In this document: one piece after another, positions 26,229 through 34,395 of the stretch
Numbering within the stretch: position 1 is the first letter of the stretch
Layout: each line of letters begins with the position of its first letter
Assembly: GCA_013286585.1 (NCBI GenBank)
Contig: JABDFK010000007.1
Location: 1 to 64,000 of the forward strand
Origin: Deltaproteobacteria bacterium
Lineage (GTDB): Bacteria > Bdellovibrionota > Bdellovibrionia > Bdellovibrionales > Bdellovibrionaceae
Direction of reading: 5' to 3'
DNA: 64,000 bases
The notes under the pieces: generated by a model
What the model was told of the DNA's origin: nothing
Databases searched by the model: none
Seen by the model: the letters and a program-made list of their open reading frames with translations, nothing else
Made by a program: the position numbers and the translations under genes

Positions 26229-26573
26229 CTAGGCGATGGGTGGCGGAGTTGGAGGAGGATTCATAAGGCGATTTTTAGTAAAAGCCACGGTTTGCGAAAA
26301 AAGAGTCGGAGAAGTCTTTGCAAGATCACTTAAAAACACAACAAAGTTTACGGCTTGAGTTAAATGAAAGTGAGCGATTTTTTGATGCGCTTGAGGAGAG
26401 GACGTCGTAATTTTCATCATATCGCCACTGGCATCTTTGACTTCATATTCTCTACGGCGAAGTCGAAGCGTCAAAAAAGAAGAAGGCTTGCTGAAATTAA
26501 AGCGAAGAGTTCCACCAAACGAAGAGGCGAACAGTAGAAAAAGAATTGTTAGAATGACCCCGCAAGTTTTCAT
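26229..26573 (-). CDS. Small exported protein upstream of the RND pump
   Basis: The 114-residue product starts with a signal peptide (residues about 4 to 20, ending SFGG). The mature part is basic, with Ser, Phe and Arg, and ends PPPTPPPIA. I recognise no family. It lies directly upstream of the RND pump on the same strand, 62 bases away, in the position where a periplasmic adaptor would often be found, but it is far too short and lacks the adaptor's barrel and hairpin. An accessory or unrelated exported protein is possible. The Shine-Dalgarno is weak, so I rate the gene itself moderately. Confidence 0.55.
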   Translation of the reverse strand: MKTCGVILTILFLLFASSFGGTLRFNFSKPSSFLTLRLRRREYEVKDASGDMMKITTSSPQAHQKIAHFHLTQAVNFVVFLSDLAKTSPTLFSQTVAFTKNRLMNPPPTPPPIA

Positions 26574-26617
26574 CTAGGTTTCCATTTTACAGACAAAGCC
26601 CACTACTTGCAAGTCCT

Positions 26618-27223
26618 TCACTCGTCCGTGTCTTCAGAAGCCGATGCCCGCAGCTTGAGTTTTCCCGACGGCGGTAGAAACAAAAGCGGATCCACGGCGC
26701 CGCGGTCTTTGCGAACTTCAAAGTGCAAATGATTTCCGCTGGCGTGACCAGTTCTTCCCATCAGACCAATGACCGTTCCCTTGACGACTTTCTGGCCTTC
26801 TTTGGCGATGAACTTGGACAGGTGGGCATACAGCGAAGCGAAGCCTGCTTTACCCTCGATCAGAATGAGTTTTCCGTAACCTTTAAACTCTTGGCCCGTG
26901 TAAATGACCACGCCATCTTGAGCCGCATAAATGGGCGTACCTTTGGGAGCCGCCAGATCAATTCCCAAGTGAGGTTTTCGGGCTTTTCCCGTGGGCTTAG
27001 CACTGAATCCTCGACTCATACGTGCAGAGTCGACAGGCCACTCGAACAGGCCAGTGATCCGGGGGGTGCTTTGGGAGACAGACGGCGCTGCTTGAAGTTT
27101 CGATGCAATTTGGTCGTCAGGGTCGTGGATCACTGTTGCTGGAGTGGAACGAACGGCGTCACCTCCGCAAGCGCTCAAACCAACAGTCATCAAAACACTC
27201 AGAGCCAAGTAGGGGAATCTCAT
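26618..27223 (-). CDS. LytM-type M23 peptidase lipoprotein
   Basis: The 201-residue product is a periplasmic lipoprotein with a zinc endopeptidase domain that cleaves peptidoglycan cross-links. The signal peptide ends with lipobox LSAC (Cys19). The M23 domain contains HLGIDLAAPKGTPIYAA, with His and Asp ligands, and GNHLHFEVR with the HxH ligands. Both are intact, so an active enzyme is expected rather than a NlpD/EnvC-type activator. I chose the ATG at 27223, which puts the signal peptide at the N-terminus; the frame is open upstream to 27301. It lies downstream of glyA on the same strand and probably is the last gene of the fab/glyA run. Confidence 0.9.
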   Translation of the reverse strand: MRFPYLALSVLMTVGLSACGGDAVRSTPATVIHDPDDQIASKLQAAPSVSQSTPRITGLFEWPVDSARMSRGFSAKPTGKARKPHLGIDLAAPKGTPIYAAQDGVVIYTGQEFKGYGKLILIEGKAGFASLYAHLSKFIAKEGQKVVKGTVIGLMGRTGHASGNHLHFEVRKDRGAVDPLLFLPPSGKLKLRASASEDTDE

Positions 27224-27266
27224 AGAACTGATTTTACCGGTCGACAACGTCAATAGGCTAGTCCAG

Positions 27267-28511
27267 TTAGTAAATCGGATAGCGAGTGCAGAGGGCTTCA
27301 ATGTCCTTCTTAATTTTGGACTTTAAGTCTCCGTTTTCAGGGTCTTTCAGAACAGCGGAAATCCATTTTCCGATCTGTTTCATCTCGGCTGGACCCATTC
27401 CACGAGTGGTGAGCGCCGGAGTACCGATGCGAATTCCACTGGTGACAAAGGGGCTGCGCTTTTCATTGGGCACGGTGTTTTTATTGACGGTGATGCCGGC
27501 CTCATCCAAAGAAATTTCTGCCAATTTTCCGGTCACCTCTTTGTCGGAAAGGTCCAGCAACAAAAGATGATTGTCGGTACCACCGGTCACAAGGGTGAAG
27601 CCCTCGCTCAACAACTGCTGAGCTAAAACTTTAGCGTTGTCGACGACCCTTTGCATGTAGGCACGGAAATCAGGACGAAGTGCTTCGCCAAAAGCCACCG
27701 CTTTGCCGGCGATGACATGCTCAAGCGGGCCGCCTTGAATTCCTGGGAAAATCTTGGAGTTCATTTTCTTCATATGATCTTCAGAGTTGGTCAGAATAAT
27801 ACCGCCCCGAGGGCCACGCAAAGTTTTGTGCGTCGTCGAGGTCACATAGTCCGCATACGGAAATGGCGACGGATGAATGCCGGTGGCCACAAGTCCAGCG
27901 AAGTGAGCCATGTCGACCATGAGCGTAGCTCCGACTTCATGGGCGATCTCTTTGAATTTTACGAAGTCCAGAAAACGTGGATAAGCGCTGTAGCCCGCGA
28001 TGATCATTTTCGGTTTATGTTCGAGTGCGGTCTTGCGAACAGTGTCGTAGTTGATCAATCCTGTTTCGGGATCCAACTTATAAGAAGTGGCTTTAAACAA
28101 AATTCCCGAAAAATTCACTGGCGAACCGTGAGTCAGATGTCCACCGTGAGAAAGATCCATTCCCAAAATCACGTCTCCGGCCTGAAGCGCCGCTAAGTAG
28201 ACCGCCATATTCGCCTGAGATCCCGAGTGCGGCTGCACGTTCGCGTACTGACAACCGAACAATTGCTTGGCTCTTTCAATGGCCAAGGTCTCTACCTGAT
28301 CGACATAGTGACAACCGCCGTAATAGCGTTTGCCGGGGTAACCCTCAGCATATTTATTAGTGAGCACGCTACCCTGGGCCTCCATGACTGCTTGAGAAGT
28401 GTAATTCTCTGAGGCGATCATCTCTAGACCAAATTGTTGACGGTGAGTTTCTCTTTCGATGGCATTGAAAATTTCTGGATCGGATTCTTTGACATGATTG
28501 AGATTGAACAT
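27267..28511 (-). CDS. glyA: Serine hydroxymethyltransferase
   Basis: GlyA converts serine and tetrahydrofolate to glycine and 5,10-methylene-THF, using PLP. The 414-residue sequence has the typical [20 protein letters not shown] start region, [27 protein letters not shown], and the PLP-lysine motif [13 protein letters not shown] near residue 230. Length and motifs are normal. The open frame begins at 28526, but GGAGG precedes the ATG at 28511, so I chose that. A REP-like hairpin (28523-28556) separates it from rpiB. Glycine and one-carbon supply fit with the neighbouring lipid and nucleotide genes. No glycine riboswitch is seen in front. Confidence 0.96.
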   Translation of the reverse strand: MFNLNHVKESDPEIFNAIERETHRQQFGLEMIASENYTSQAVMEAQGSVLTNKYAEGYPGKRYYGGCHYVDQVETLAIERAKQLFGCQYANVQPHSGSQANMAVYLAALQAGDVILGMDLSHGGHLTHGSPVNFSGILFKATSYKLDPETGLINYDTVRKTALEHKPKMIIAGYSAYPRFLDFVKFKEIAHEVGATLMVDMAHFAGLVATGIHPSPFPYADYVTSTTHKTLRGPRGGIILTNSEDHMKKMNSKIFPGIQGGPLEHVIAGKAVAFGEALRPDFRAYMQRVVDNAKVLAQQLLSEGFTLVTGGTDNHLLLLDLSDKEVTGKLAEISLDEAGITVNKNTVPNEKRSPFVTSGIRIGTPALTTRGMGPAEMKQIGKWISAVLKDPENGDLKSKIKKDIEALCTRYPIY

Positions 28512-28522
28512 GCGGACCTCCA

Positions 28523-28556
28523 GCAAGCCAGCCGCAGGAACTGCGGCGTTTCGCTT
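28523..28556 (+). repeat. REP-like hairpin, copy B
   Basis: GCAAGCCAG, then a perfect stem CCGCAG/CTGCGG with loop GAA, then CGTTTCGCTT. It lies between rpiB and glyA, just upstream of the glyA ribosome binding site. Confidence 0.85.
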
Positions 28557-28559
28557 CTG

Positions 28560-29000
28560 TTATCGCACTGGGGCTGAAACTTTATCAACTCTTTGCAGGT
28601 GGCGACCACCTGCGAAGGCGGTTTTTAGAAACACAGACAGCATTTCAAGACAGACTGCGTGGTCCGTGACTCGGCCACCCATGCACAAGATGTTGGCATC
28701 GTTGTGCTCGCGGGAGAGTTTGGCGATCTCTGGGTTCCAACAGAGGGCTGCGCGGATGTGAGAGTACTTGTTGGCTCTCATCGCCATGCCTTGACCACTG
28801 CCGCAGATCAAAATTCCAAGATCAGAGGGGCCTTGGATTTTTTTACAAACCAAATCAGCAAAGTCAGGATAGTCCACGGAATCACCGGTTTGAGGGCCCA
28901 AGTCATGAACTTCGTATTGCCGCGCGGAGCGTAGCTCGGACACGACCTTTGTTTTCAATTCAAGGCCAGCGTGATCAGAAGCGATGTAGATCTTAATCAT
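28560..29000 (-). CDS. rpiB: Ribose-5-phosphate isomerase B
   Basis: RpiB interconverts ribose 5-phosphate and ribulose 5-phosphate. The 146-residue sequence begins with IASDHAGLELK, the family's phosphate-binding start, and has ICGSGQGMAMRANK, which corresponds to the CGTGxGM-xxxANK segment with the catalytic Cys. HNDANILCMGGRV is the conserved C-terminal segment. Length is normal (about 145 to 150). It overlaps the fabF stop and lies between fabF and glyA in one transcription direction. A function in pentose-phosphate metabolism is secure by motifs. Confidence 0.94.
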   Translation of the reverse strand: MIKIYIASDHAGLELKTKVVSELRSARQYEVHDLGPQTGDSVDYPDFADLVCKKIQGPSDLGILICGSGQGMAMRANKYSHIRAALCWNPEIAKLSREHNDANILCMGGRVTDHAVCLEMLSVFLKTAFAGGRHLQRVDKVSAPVR

Positions 29001-30295
29001 AATTTTGAAAATACCAGGCAGGCATTGGTGCCACCAAAGCCAAAAGAGTTATTCACCACATTCAAAATTTTTCCAGTGCGCGCCTGATCAGGGACGTAGT
29101 CCAGATCGCAGCCTTCGCTCGGATTTTTTAAATTGATCGTTGGGGCCACCATTTGATCGCGAATCGTCATCACGCAAAAGGCGGCTTCGATGGCGCCGGC
29201 GGCTCCTAAGGCATGACCCATCATGCTCTTCGTGGAAGAGACCCAAAGTTTTTTCGAGTGCTCTCCAAAAACCGTTTTCAATGCCTGAGACTCCAACTCA
29301 TCACCCATAGGAGTGCTGGTGCCATGAGCGTTGGCGTACTGAATTTCCTCTGGCTTCATTCCGGCATCACGCAAGGACATAGCGACCGCAGCAGCGGCAC
29401 CGCGACCTTCCGGAGCCGGACTAGTCATATGATAGGCGTCGCTGGACACACCATAACCGGTGAGTTCACAGAGGATATTAGCTCCGCGTTTTTCCGCGTG
29501 CTCTAAAGATTCTAAAATTAAAACGGCAGAGCCTTCAGCCAGAACAAAGCCGTCGCGGTCTTTGTCGAAGGGTCGGGAAGCTCTTTCAGGATCATCGTTG
29601 CGCACAGAGAGTGCTCTCATCGCAGCAAAACCGGCGACAGCCATGCTACAAATCGTGCTTTCAGAACCGCCGGCCACCATGACATCGAAATGTCCGTTAC
29701 GGATATAGTTCATAGATTCGCCCAGCGCATGAGCGCCAGAGGCACAGGCTGAGGTCACTGAGTAATTGGGACCCTGAAGTCCATATTGAATACTGATTTG
29801 GCCTGCGGCCAAGTTGGCGATGACCATGGGAATGAAAAAAGGAGTGACTCTTCCCGGTCCGCGCTCGAGCAATTTTTGATGATTCTCTTCGATGGCGGGA
29901 AGACCACCCAGACCTACACCGATCATACAACCGGTGCGTGCTCCAAGTTCGGGTTTTGCAGCGATGTCACTCAGGCCTGCCATTTCCAAAGCCATCTTTG
30001 TTGAGGCTAAGGAATAGTGGATGAAAGTGTCCATTTTCTTTTGTTCTTTTTTTGCGATGTAGAGATCAGGATTAAACCCCTTCACCTCTCCGGCAAAACG
30101 AACGTCGTAATTATCGGCATTGAAGCGAGTTATTTTTGCGATGCCGGATTTGCCGGCCAAGGCATTTTTCCAGGATTCCTCAATGCTCAAACCCAAGGGA
30201 CTGACGGCACCGACGCCGGTGACAACCACGCGGCGATTGGGCGACGCAGTCAATCGGGTGTATTTTGAATTGGGCGAATGCCTGGCGTTACTCAT
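28997..30295 (-). CDS. fabF: 3-oxoacyl-ACP synthase II
   Basis: FabF elongates acyl-ACP by condensing with malonyl-ACP. The 432-residue sequence has VVVTGVGAVSPLG near the N-terminus, the catalytic Cys in TSACASGAHALGES, the active His in NAHGTSTPMGD, and the second His in MGHALGAAG. This is the Cys-His-His set of elongating condensing enzymes. The first codon of the open frame is TTG; the ATG at 30295 follows four codons later and I chose it. The end overlaps rpiB by four bases. It follows acpP by 19 bases, in the usual fab cluster order. Confidence 0.95.
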   Translation of the reverse strand: MSNARHSPNSKYTRLTASPNRRVVVTGVGAVSPLGLSIEESWKNALAGKSGIAKITRFNADNYDVRFAGEVKGFNPDLYIAKKEQKKMDTFIHYSLASTKMALEMAGLSDIAAKPELGARTGCMIGVGLGGLPAIEENHQKLLERGPGRVTPFFIPMVIANLAAGQISIQYGLQGPNYSVTSACASGAHALGESMNYIRNGHFDVMVAGGSESTICSMAVAGFAAMRALSVRNDDPERASRPFDKDRDGFVLAEGSAVLILESLEHAEKRGANILCELTGYGVSSDAYHMTSPAPEGRGAAAAVAMSLRDAGMKPEEIQYANAHGTSTPMGDELESQALKTVFGEHSKKLWVSSTKSMMGHALGAAGAIEAAFCVMTIRDQMVAPTINLKNPSEGCDLDYVPDQARTGKILNVVNNSFGFGGTNACLVFSKL

Positions 30296-30314
30296 GAGTG
30301 AAGCCAAAGTCCGA

Positions 30315-30551
30315 TTAGACTTTGCCTTTTTTCTCTAGGTAACCAGCTACGTCTCCAACGGTGCGAAGTTTTTCGGCGTCTTCGTCTGGGATTTCAAGAT
30401 CAAACTCTTCTTCCATCGCCATAACAAGTTCAACGATGTCCAGGCTGTCTGCACCCAAGTCATCGATGAAAGATGCTTCGATCTTCACTTTTTCTGGTTC
30501 GACACCTAGTTGTTCAACGATGATGTCTTTAATTTTAGGATTCAATCCCAT
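30315..30551 (-). CDS. acpP: Acyl carrier protein
   Basis: The 78-residue protein carries the growing acyl chain on a phosphopantetheine arm. The attachment Ser lies in the [12 protein letters not shown] segment. The chain is strongly acidic and four-helical, as usual. A frame starts at 30569 but CGGAGG precedes the ATG at 30551, giving the normal length. It sits between fabG and fabF. The upstream gap of 95 bases to fabG holds an A/T-rich stretch without a clear hairpin. Nothing odd is seen. Confidence 0.97.
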   Translation of the reverse strand: MGLNPKIKDIIVEQLGVEPEKVKIEASFIDDLGADSLDIVELVMAMEEEFDLEIPDEDAEKLRTVGDVAGYLEKKGKV

Positions 30552-30646
30552 GCGAACCTCCGTCTGCATTTTTATTCCTTTTAAAAGCTTTTAAAAAGCT
30601 CTTCAATTAGTTGGTCAGGTAGTTTTCCATTTTTCTTAAGGAAAAA

Positions 30647-31390
30647 TCAACCCATGTACATGCCACCGTTGACGCCTAGCGTTTGCCCAGTGATGTATTT
30701 GGACTCATCGCTCAAAAGAAAGGCAGCGGCATAAGCCACTTCTTCAGGGCTAGCCATTCGCTCCAGTGGAATTTTCGCAAGAATGGCCTTTTTGACTTCT
30801 TCGGACAGAACATGAGTCATCTCTGTGGCAATAAATCCGGGAGCTATGCAGTTCACTCGGATATTTCGTGAAGCCACTTCTAGAGCAATAGATTTGGAGA
30901 AGGCTTCAGTCCCAGCCTTACTGGCGGCGTAATTCGCCTGACCGGCATTGCCTGTCTGGCCGATCACACTGGTGATATTGACTATAGAGCCCTTCCTGGA
31001 TTTCAACATGGGCTTCAGCATAGCTTTAGTGACTAAAAACCCACCGCGCAAGTTGGCCTGAATGACACTATCAAAATCCTCTGGCTTCATCCGTAAGAGC
31101 AATCCATCTTTGGTGATGCCGGCATTATTAACGACGCCGTCAACTTCGCCGAATTTGGAGACAACTTGTTCGACCGCGGCCTGAACGGAAGCTTCTTTGG
31201 CCAAGTCCATCTGCAAGTAAAAATGCCCAGTTCCGGGCAGAGTGGACAATAGTTTGGCTGCTGCATCTTCACGGGACGAATAGGTGAAGGCCACAGTGGC
31301 CCCTTTTTGTGCCAGGACTTGAACGATGGCGGCACCGATTCCGCGACTGCCGCCAGTGACGAATATTTTTTTAGCTTTTAGATCGCTCAT
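30647..31390 (-). CDS. fabG: 3-oxoacyl-ACP reductase
   Basis: FabG reduces 3-oxoacyl-ACP with NADPH. The 247-residue SDR shows VTGGSRGIGAAI for the cofactor, NNAG, then the catalytic Ser in NITSVIGQTG and YAASKAG with Tyr and Lys. GFIATEMTHVL is the family's substrate-loop segment. The ATG at 31390 has GAGAGG ahead and I use it rather than the frame start at 31405. It overlaps fabD by 20 bases, so the two are coupled. It lies in the normal order fabH-fabD-fabG-acpP-fabF. Confidence 0.95.
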   Translation of the reverse strand: MSDLKAKKIFVTGGSRGIGAAIVQVLAQKGATVAFTYSSREDAAAKLLSTLPGTGHFYLQMDLAKEASVQAAVEQVVSKFGEVDGVVNNAGITKDGLLLRMKPEDFDSVIQANLRGGFLVTKAMLKPMLKSRKGSIVNITSVIGQTGNAGQANYAASKAGTEAFSKSIALEVASRNIRVNCIAPGFIATEMTHVLSEEVKKAILAKIPLERMASPEEVAYAAAFLLSDESKYITGQTLGVNGGMYMG

Positions 31391-32348
31391 GAAACCTCTC
31401 TTCAATCAGCTTGAGATCATCCAATGAGTTGGTGGAGTACACTTGAAAATCAGCAGAGATCTTCTTTAACAAGCCGGATAGAACCTTACCAGCGCCACAT
31501 TCAATTGCAACCATGGCACTCTGTCGTTGTGCTTCTTCCATGCTCTGAGTCCACTGAACGGCAGCGGTGACCTGGCGGATCAGATTTTCGCGAAGCACAG
31601 CGGACTGGGTTTCAATCTTTGCATGAAAATTTTGAATGATTCCGAAACGCGCGTCTTTGAAGGTCATCTCTGACAAGACCTCTCGCATTTTTGCTTCCGC
31701 CGGAGCCATCATCGCGCAGTGAAACGGCGCCGAAACCTGCAAAGGAATGATTTTCACGCGTTTCGGACCGGTCTCGCCCCAAAGGGATTCAGGCTTGAAC
31801 TCAGTCTTGAGCCATTCAATGGCAGCAGCAGAGCCACTGACCACGATCTGGCCCGGACTATTGAAATTAGCAGGGGACAGCGGGCTTCGGCCTGAAACTC
31901 GCACGACGTGAGCACAGAGCTCTTCCACTTGTTTAGGTTCAAGTCCTAAAATGGCCGCCATGCTGCCGCGGCCTACGGGCACTGCTGACTGCATGGCCTG
32001 ACCACGAGTCCGCACAGCCTTCAGTGCAGGGCCCAACGCAATGACTTCCGCAGCCACCAAAGCCGCGTATTCTCCAATGGAGTGACCAGCAGCAAGACCC
32101 GGCCGAACACCGAACTCTTTACACAGAACCCGCTGCGTGGCTGTTGAAGTCACCAAAAGAGCGGGCTGAGTATTCTCCGTGAGAGCCAAATCAGATTCGC
32201 TAGCTTCGAAACATAATTTTTTTAAGTCCAAACTTAGCGCTTCAGAACCCTCGTCATACACGTCCTTCGCAGATCTGAAGTTATCGAAAAGAAAGCGTCC
32301 CATTCCGGGTTGTTGGCTTCCTTGTCCAGGAAATATGAGCATGGCCAT
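31371..32348 (-). CDS. fabD: Malonyl-CoA-ACP transacylase
   Basis: FabD moves malonyl from CoA to ACP. The 325-residue sequence starts with PGQGSQQPGMG and has the nucleophile in GHSIGEYAAL, with an Arg near the substrate (KAVRTRGQAMQ) and a His in PLQVSAPFHCAMM. The length is near normal (about 310). It overlaps fabG and lies 21 bases after fabH, so it belongs to the fab operon. The N-terminal start has good spacing to GGAGA upstream. Confidence 0.95.
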   Translation of the reverse strand: MAMLIFPGQGSQQPGMGRFLFDNFRSAKDVYDEGSEALSLDLKKLCFEASESDLALTENTQPALLVTSTATQRVLCKEFGVRPGLAAGHSIGEYAALVAAEVIALGPALKAVRTRGQAMQSAVPVGRGSMAAILGLEPKQVEELCAHVVRVSGRSPLSPANFNSPGQIVVSGSAAAIEWLKTEFKPESLWGETGPKRVKIIPLQVSAPFHCAMMAPAEAKMREVLSEMTFKDARFGIIQNFHAKIETQSAVLRENLIRQVTAAVQWTQSMEEAQRQSAMVAIECGAGKVLSGLLKKISADFQVYSTNSLDDLKLIEERFHERSKS

Positions 32349-32369
32349 TGGGTTCTCCTTCGGTGGATA

Positions 32370-33356
32370 TCAGTAGCGAAGCAACAGGCTTCCCGAAGTC
32401 AAACCGGCTCCGAAAACAGTGATTAAGATGATCTGACCTCTTTGAATGCGACCGTCGCGAACCGCGGTGTCAAAGGCCACAGGTACCGTGGCGGAAGAGG
32501 TGTTGCCCATTTCGGCGACGATATTGATGACTCGGTCTTTGGGAAAATCAAAATGATCGGCGACCGCTTCCATGATGCGAGTGTTGGCTTGATGCGGAAC
32601 CAGCCAAGCGACATCTTCGATTTTTACTTTGTTATGTTCTAAGGCCTCTTGCGCACATTGGGACATGACCCGGACAGCGTTTTTGTAAATCTCTCGACCC
32701 TTCATTTTCACAAACATGTCGCCGGCGTTTAAGCTATCTAGAGAGGGTGGTTTTACGGAGCCGCCACCCGGAACCACTAAAAGTTCGGCCAGGGAGCCCT
32801 CAGCTTTTAGATGCGAACTCATGATGACATTTTTATCGCCAACTTCTGCACGGGAAACCACGAAAGCTCCGGCGGCATCGCCGAAAAGGATGCAGGTCTC
32901 GCGATCTTTGTAGTCCATGAAATTGTGCAGAACTTCGGCTCCGACCACGAGAATATTTTTGTACATTCCCGTACGAATGAATTGATCGGCAATCGACAAG
33001 CCGTAGAGAAATCCAGAACAGGCAGCGGCCAAATCAAAAGCTGGAATCTGCTTGCAGCCCAATTTATCGTGCAGGTAGCAGGCCGTGGCCGGCATCATCT
33101 GATCGCCCGAAATGGTGGCGAAGATGATCATATCTAGTTCGTTAGCACTGATTTTTGCGGCCTCTAAGGCGCGCTGACTGGCCTTGAAGGCCAAGTCCGA
33201 TGTAGATTCTCCAGGAGCTGCCATATGACGGCGCTCAATTCCTGTTCTTTCGCGGATCCACTGATCATTGGTGTCCACCAACTTCTCTAAATCGAAGTTG
33301 GAAAGAACTCGCTCAGGTAAATAGGAGCCCGTTCCGGCAATCCGGGTATGAAACAT
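32370..33356 (-). CDS. fabH: 3-oxoacyl-ACP synthase III
   Basis: FabH starts fatty-acid synthesis by condensing acetyl-CoA (or a branched primer) with malonyl-ACP. The 328-residue sequence has the catalytic Cys in DLAAACSGFLYGL, the His in VPHQANTRIM and the Asn in EMGNTSSATVP. GERTGIERRH-like N-terminal residues (RERTGIERRHMA) and the C-terminal FGAGLTSGSLLLRY are also typical. It begins 9 bases after rpmF. In many bacteria plsX separates these two; here it is absent. Confidence 0.95.
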   Translation of the reverse strand: MFHTRIAGTGSYLPERVLSNFDLEKLVDTNDQWIRERTGIERRHMAAPGESTSDLAFKASQRALEAAKISANELDMIIFATISGDQMMPATACYLHDKLGCKQIPAFDLAAACSGFLYGLSIADQFIRTGMYKNILVVGAEVLHNFMDYKDRETCILFGDAAGAFVVSRAEVGDKNVIMSSHLKAEGSLAELLVVPGGGSVKPPSLDSLNAGDMFVKMKGREIYKNAVRVMSQCAQEALEHNKVKIEDVAWLVPHQANTRIMEAVADHFDFPKDRVINIVAEMGNTSSATVPVAFDTAVRDGRIQRGQIILITVFGAGLTSGSLLLRY

Positions 33357-33365
33357 ACTCGGAGG

Positions 33366-33554
33366 TTACTCGGCGCCCTGACTGATTTGTTTGCCTTTGT
33401 AGTAGTAAGCTCCATCGGCGCCCTTGCTGGCGCGATGTGGACGAACTAATTCTTTGGTTTTTTTGTCGATAGCGACACCTGGGGCGCAGATACCATCGTG
33501 GCTACGACGTTGATCGCGGCGGGCGCGGGATGTCTTTTTCTTAGGAGTTGGCAT
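33366..33554 (-). CDS. rpmF: Ribosomal protein L32
   Basis: The 62-residue protein is basic, starting MPTPKKKTSRARRDQRRSH, as L32 does. The four-Cys zinc ribbon found in some L32 proteins is missing: only one Cys (GICAPG) remains, so this is the zinc-independent form, similar in this respect to the E. coli version. It stands at the head of the fab block, preceded by the long inverted repeat at 33617-33782. A usual neighbour is yceD/DUF177, present just upstream. This arrangement is conserved in many bacteria. Confidence 0.93.
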   Translation of the reverse strand: MPTPKKKTSRARRDQRRSHDGICAPGVAIDKKTKELVRPHRASKGADGAYYYKGKQISQGAE

Positions 33555-33616
33555 GATTGACCTCGTTTATAATTTGAGAGACGGAATGTAGCTGAAGGCC
33601 TTGGTGGAAATCAACT

Positions 33617-33782
33617 ATTAATCATGGGCCTATAAATATGTTTACAAAGAAACGAGAGATTTTGCCTTGCAGGAGGCCAACTCTGACGATGGACTGGCCA
33701 AAAGCCAATTCGAGGAAGAGTTGGCCTCCTGCAAGGCAAAAGATCCGTTTCGACTAAACATATTTATAGGCCCATGATTAAT
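33617..33782. repeat. 166-nt near-perfect inverted repeat (long hairpin)
   Basis: A 28-bp perfect outer arm (33617-33644 with 33755-33782) and a 25-bp perfect inner arm (33660-33684 with 33717-33741) flank a short imperfect section that still pairs GAAACG with CGTTTC. The central loop is 32 nt and holds a small TGGC-AAAA-type hairpin. The right arm contains the stop codon of the yceD-like gene. It sits between that gene and rpmF. No T-run marks it as a normal terminator. A mobile-element remnant or a long structured RNA are the main options. Confidence 0.85.
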
Positions 33783-34332
33783 TGAGCTTAATGCCCTTCA
33801 AATGGGCAAAAGGGTGCACGGGCTCGATCTCTCCAGAGTCGTAGCTGAATACCCGATCTTTGAGGGAAATCTTACACAGTCCGCAGTCGCCCTTTTCGTC
33901 TTCGGGCGGTGCCGGGATGGCGGGCTCTGCCAGAGCCACGATTTCGTGGAAGAACTCGCCCACGTCGAAGCTGGTGCCGTAATACTCAACGACATCGGGA
34001 CCTTCCTCGTGCAGATCGGAAAAATGGTTGGGCTTGGCAAATTTGGCGTCGCGCGGAGTGGTCACTCCTGGCATCAGAATATTGTGAAATTTTTCATCCA
34101 GCTCGAAATTGAAATCAATCCCACAGCGAGAGCACTGCTCAGGCAATTGAGTCTTAATACTGCCCCTGACATCATAGGTGGCACTGGACGACTCCAGCGG
34201 CACGATATGAATCTCTGCCGAATAGTCCAGTTGGCGAATCAGCGACCGCAGAGACTCGTTCAACTCCGAGGTCTTACGATTGAAAGTCCAAGTTCTACCT
34301 TCGAGGGGAATTTCTTTTAAGTGGATTAACAT
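33778..34332 (-). CDS. YceD family protein (DUF177)
   Basis: The 184-residue product belongs to the DUF177/YceD family, which stands before rpmF in many genomes and has been linked to 23S rRNA accumulation. Cys pairs fit the family: CSRC around residue 77 and a C-x2-C (CGLC) near residue 154. Other recognisable parts are the acidic strand LPEQCSRCGIDFNFELDEKF and ALAEPAIPAPPEDEKGDCG. It is cytoplasmic. Its last codons and stop lie inside the right arm of the long inverted repeat, so an inserted element may have set the C-terminus. The frame has ATG at 34332; no strong Shine-Dalgarno is visible. Confidence 0.85.
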   Translation of the reverse strand: MLIHLKEIPLEGRTWTFNRKTSELNESLRSLIRQLDYSAEIHIVPLESSSATYDVRGSIKTQLPEQCSRCGIDFNFELDEKFHNILMPGVTTPRDAKFAKPNHFSDLHEEGPDVVEYYGTSFDVGEFFHEIVALAEPAIPAPPEDEKGDCGLCKISLKDRVFSYDSGEIEPVHPFAHLKGIKLN

Positions 34333-34365
34333 ATTCGCGCTTTATGCTCTATTTGTGGGCAGAAA

Positions 34366-34395
34366 GCAAGCCGCAGGAACTGTGGGTTTTCGCTT
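34366..34395 (+). repeat. REP-like hairpin, copy C
   Basis: GCAAG, then stem CCGCAG/CTGTGG (one G-T pair) with loop GAA, then GTTTTCGCTT. It ends on the stop codon of the gene at 34395-35018. The rest of 34333-34394 shows nothing else. Confidence 0.75.

Noticed and set aside
28501-28560. Glycine riboswitch before glyA
   Set aside because: The gap is too short and is filled by the REP-like hairpin.
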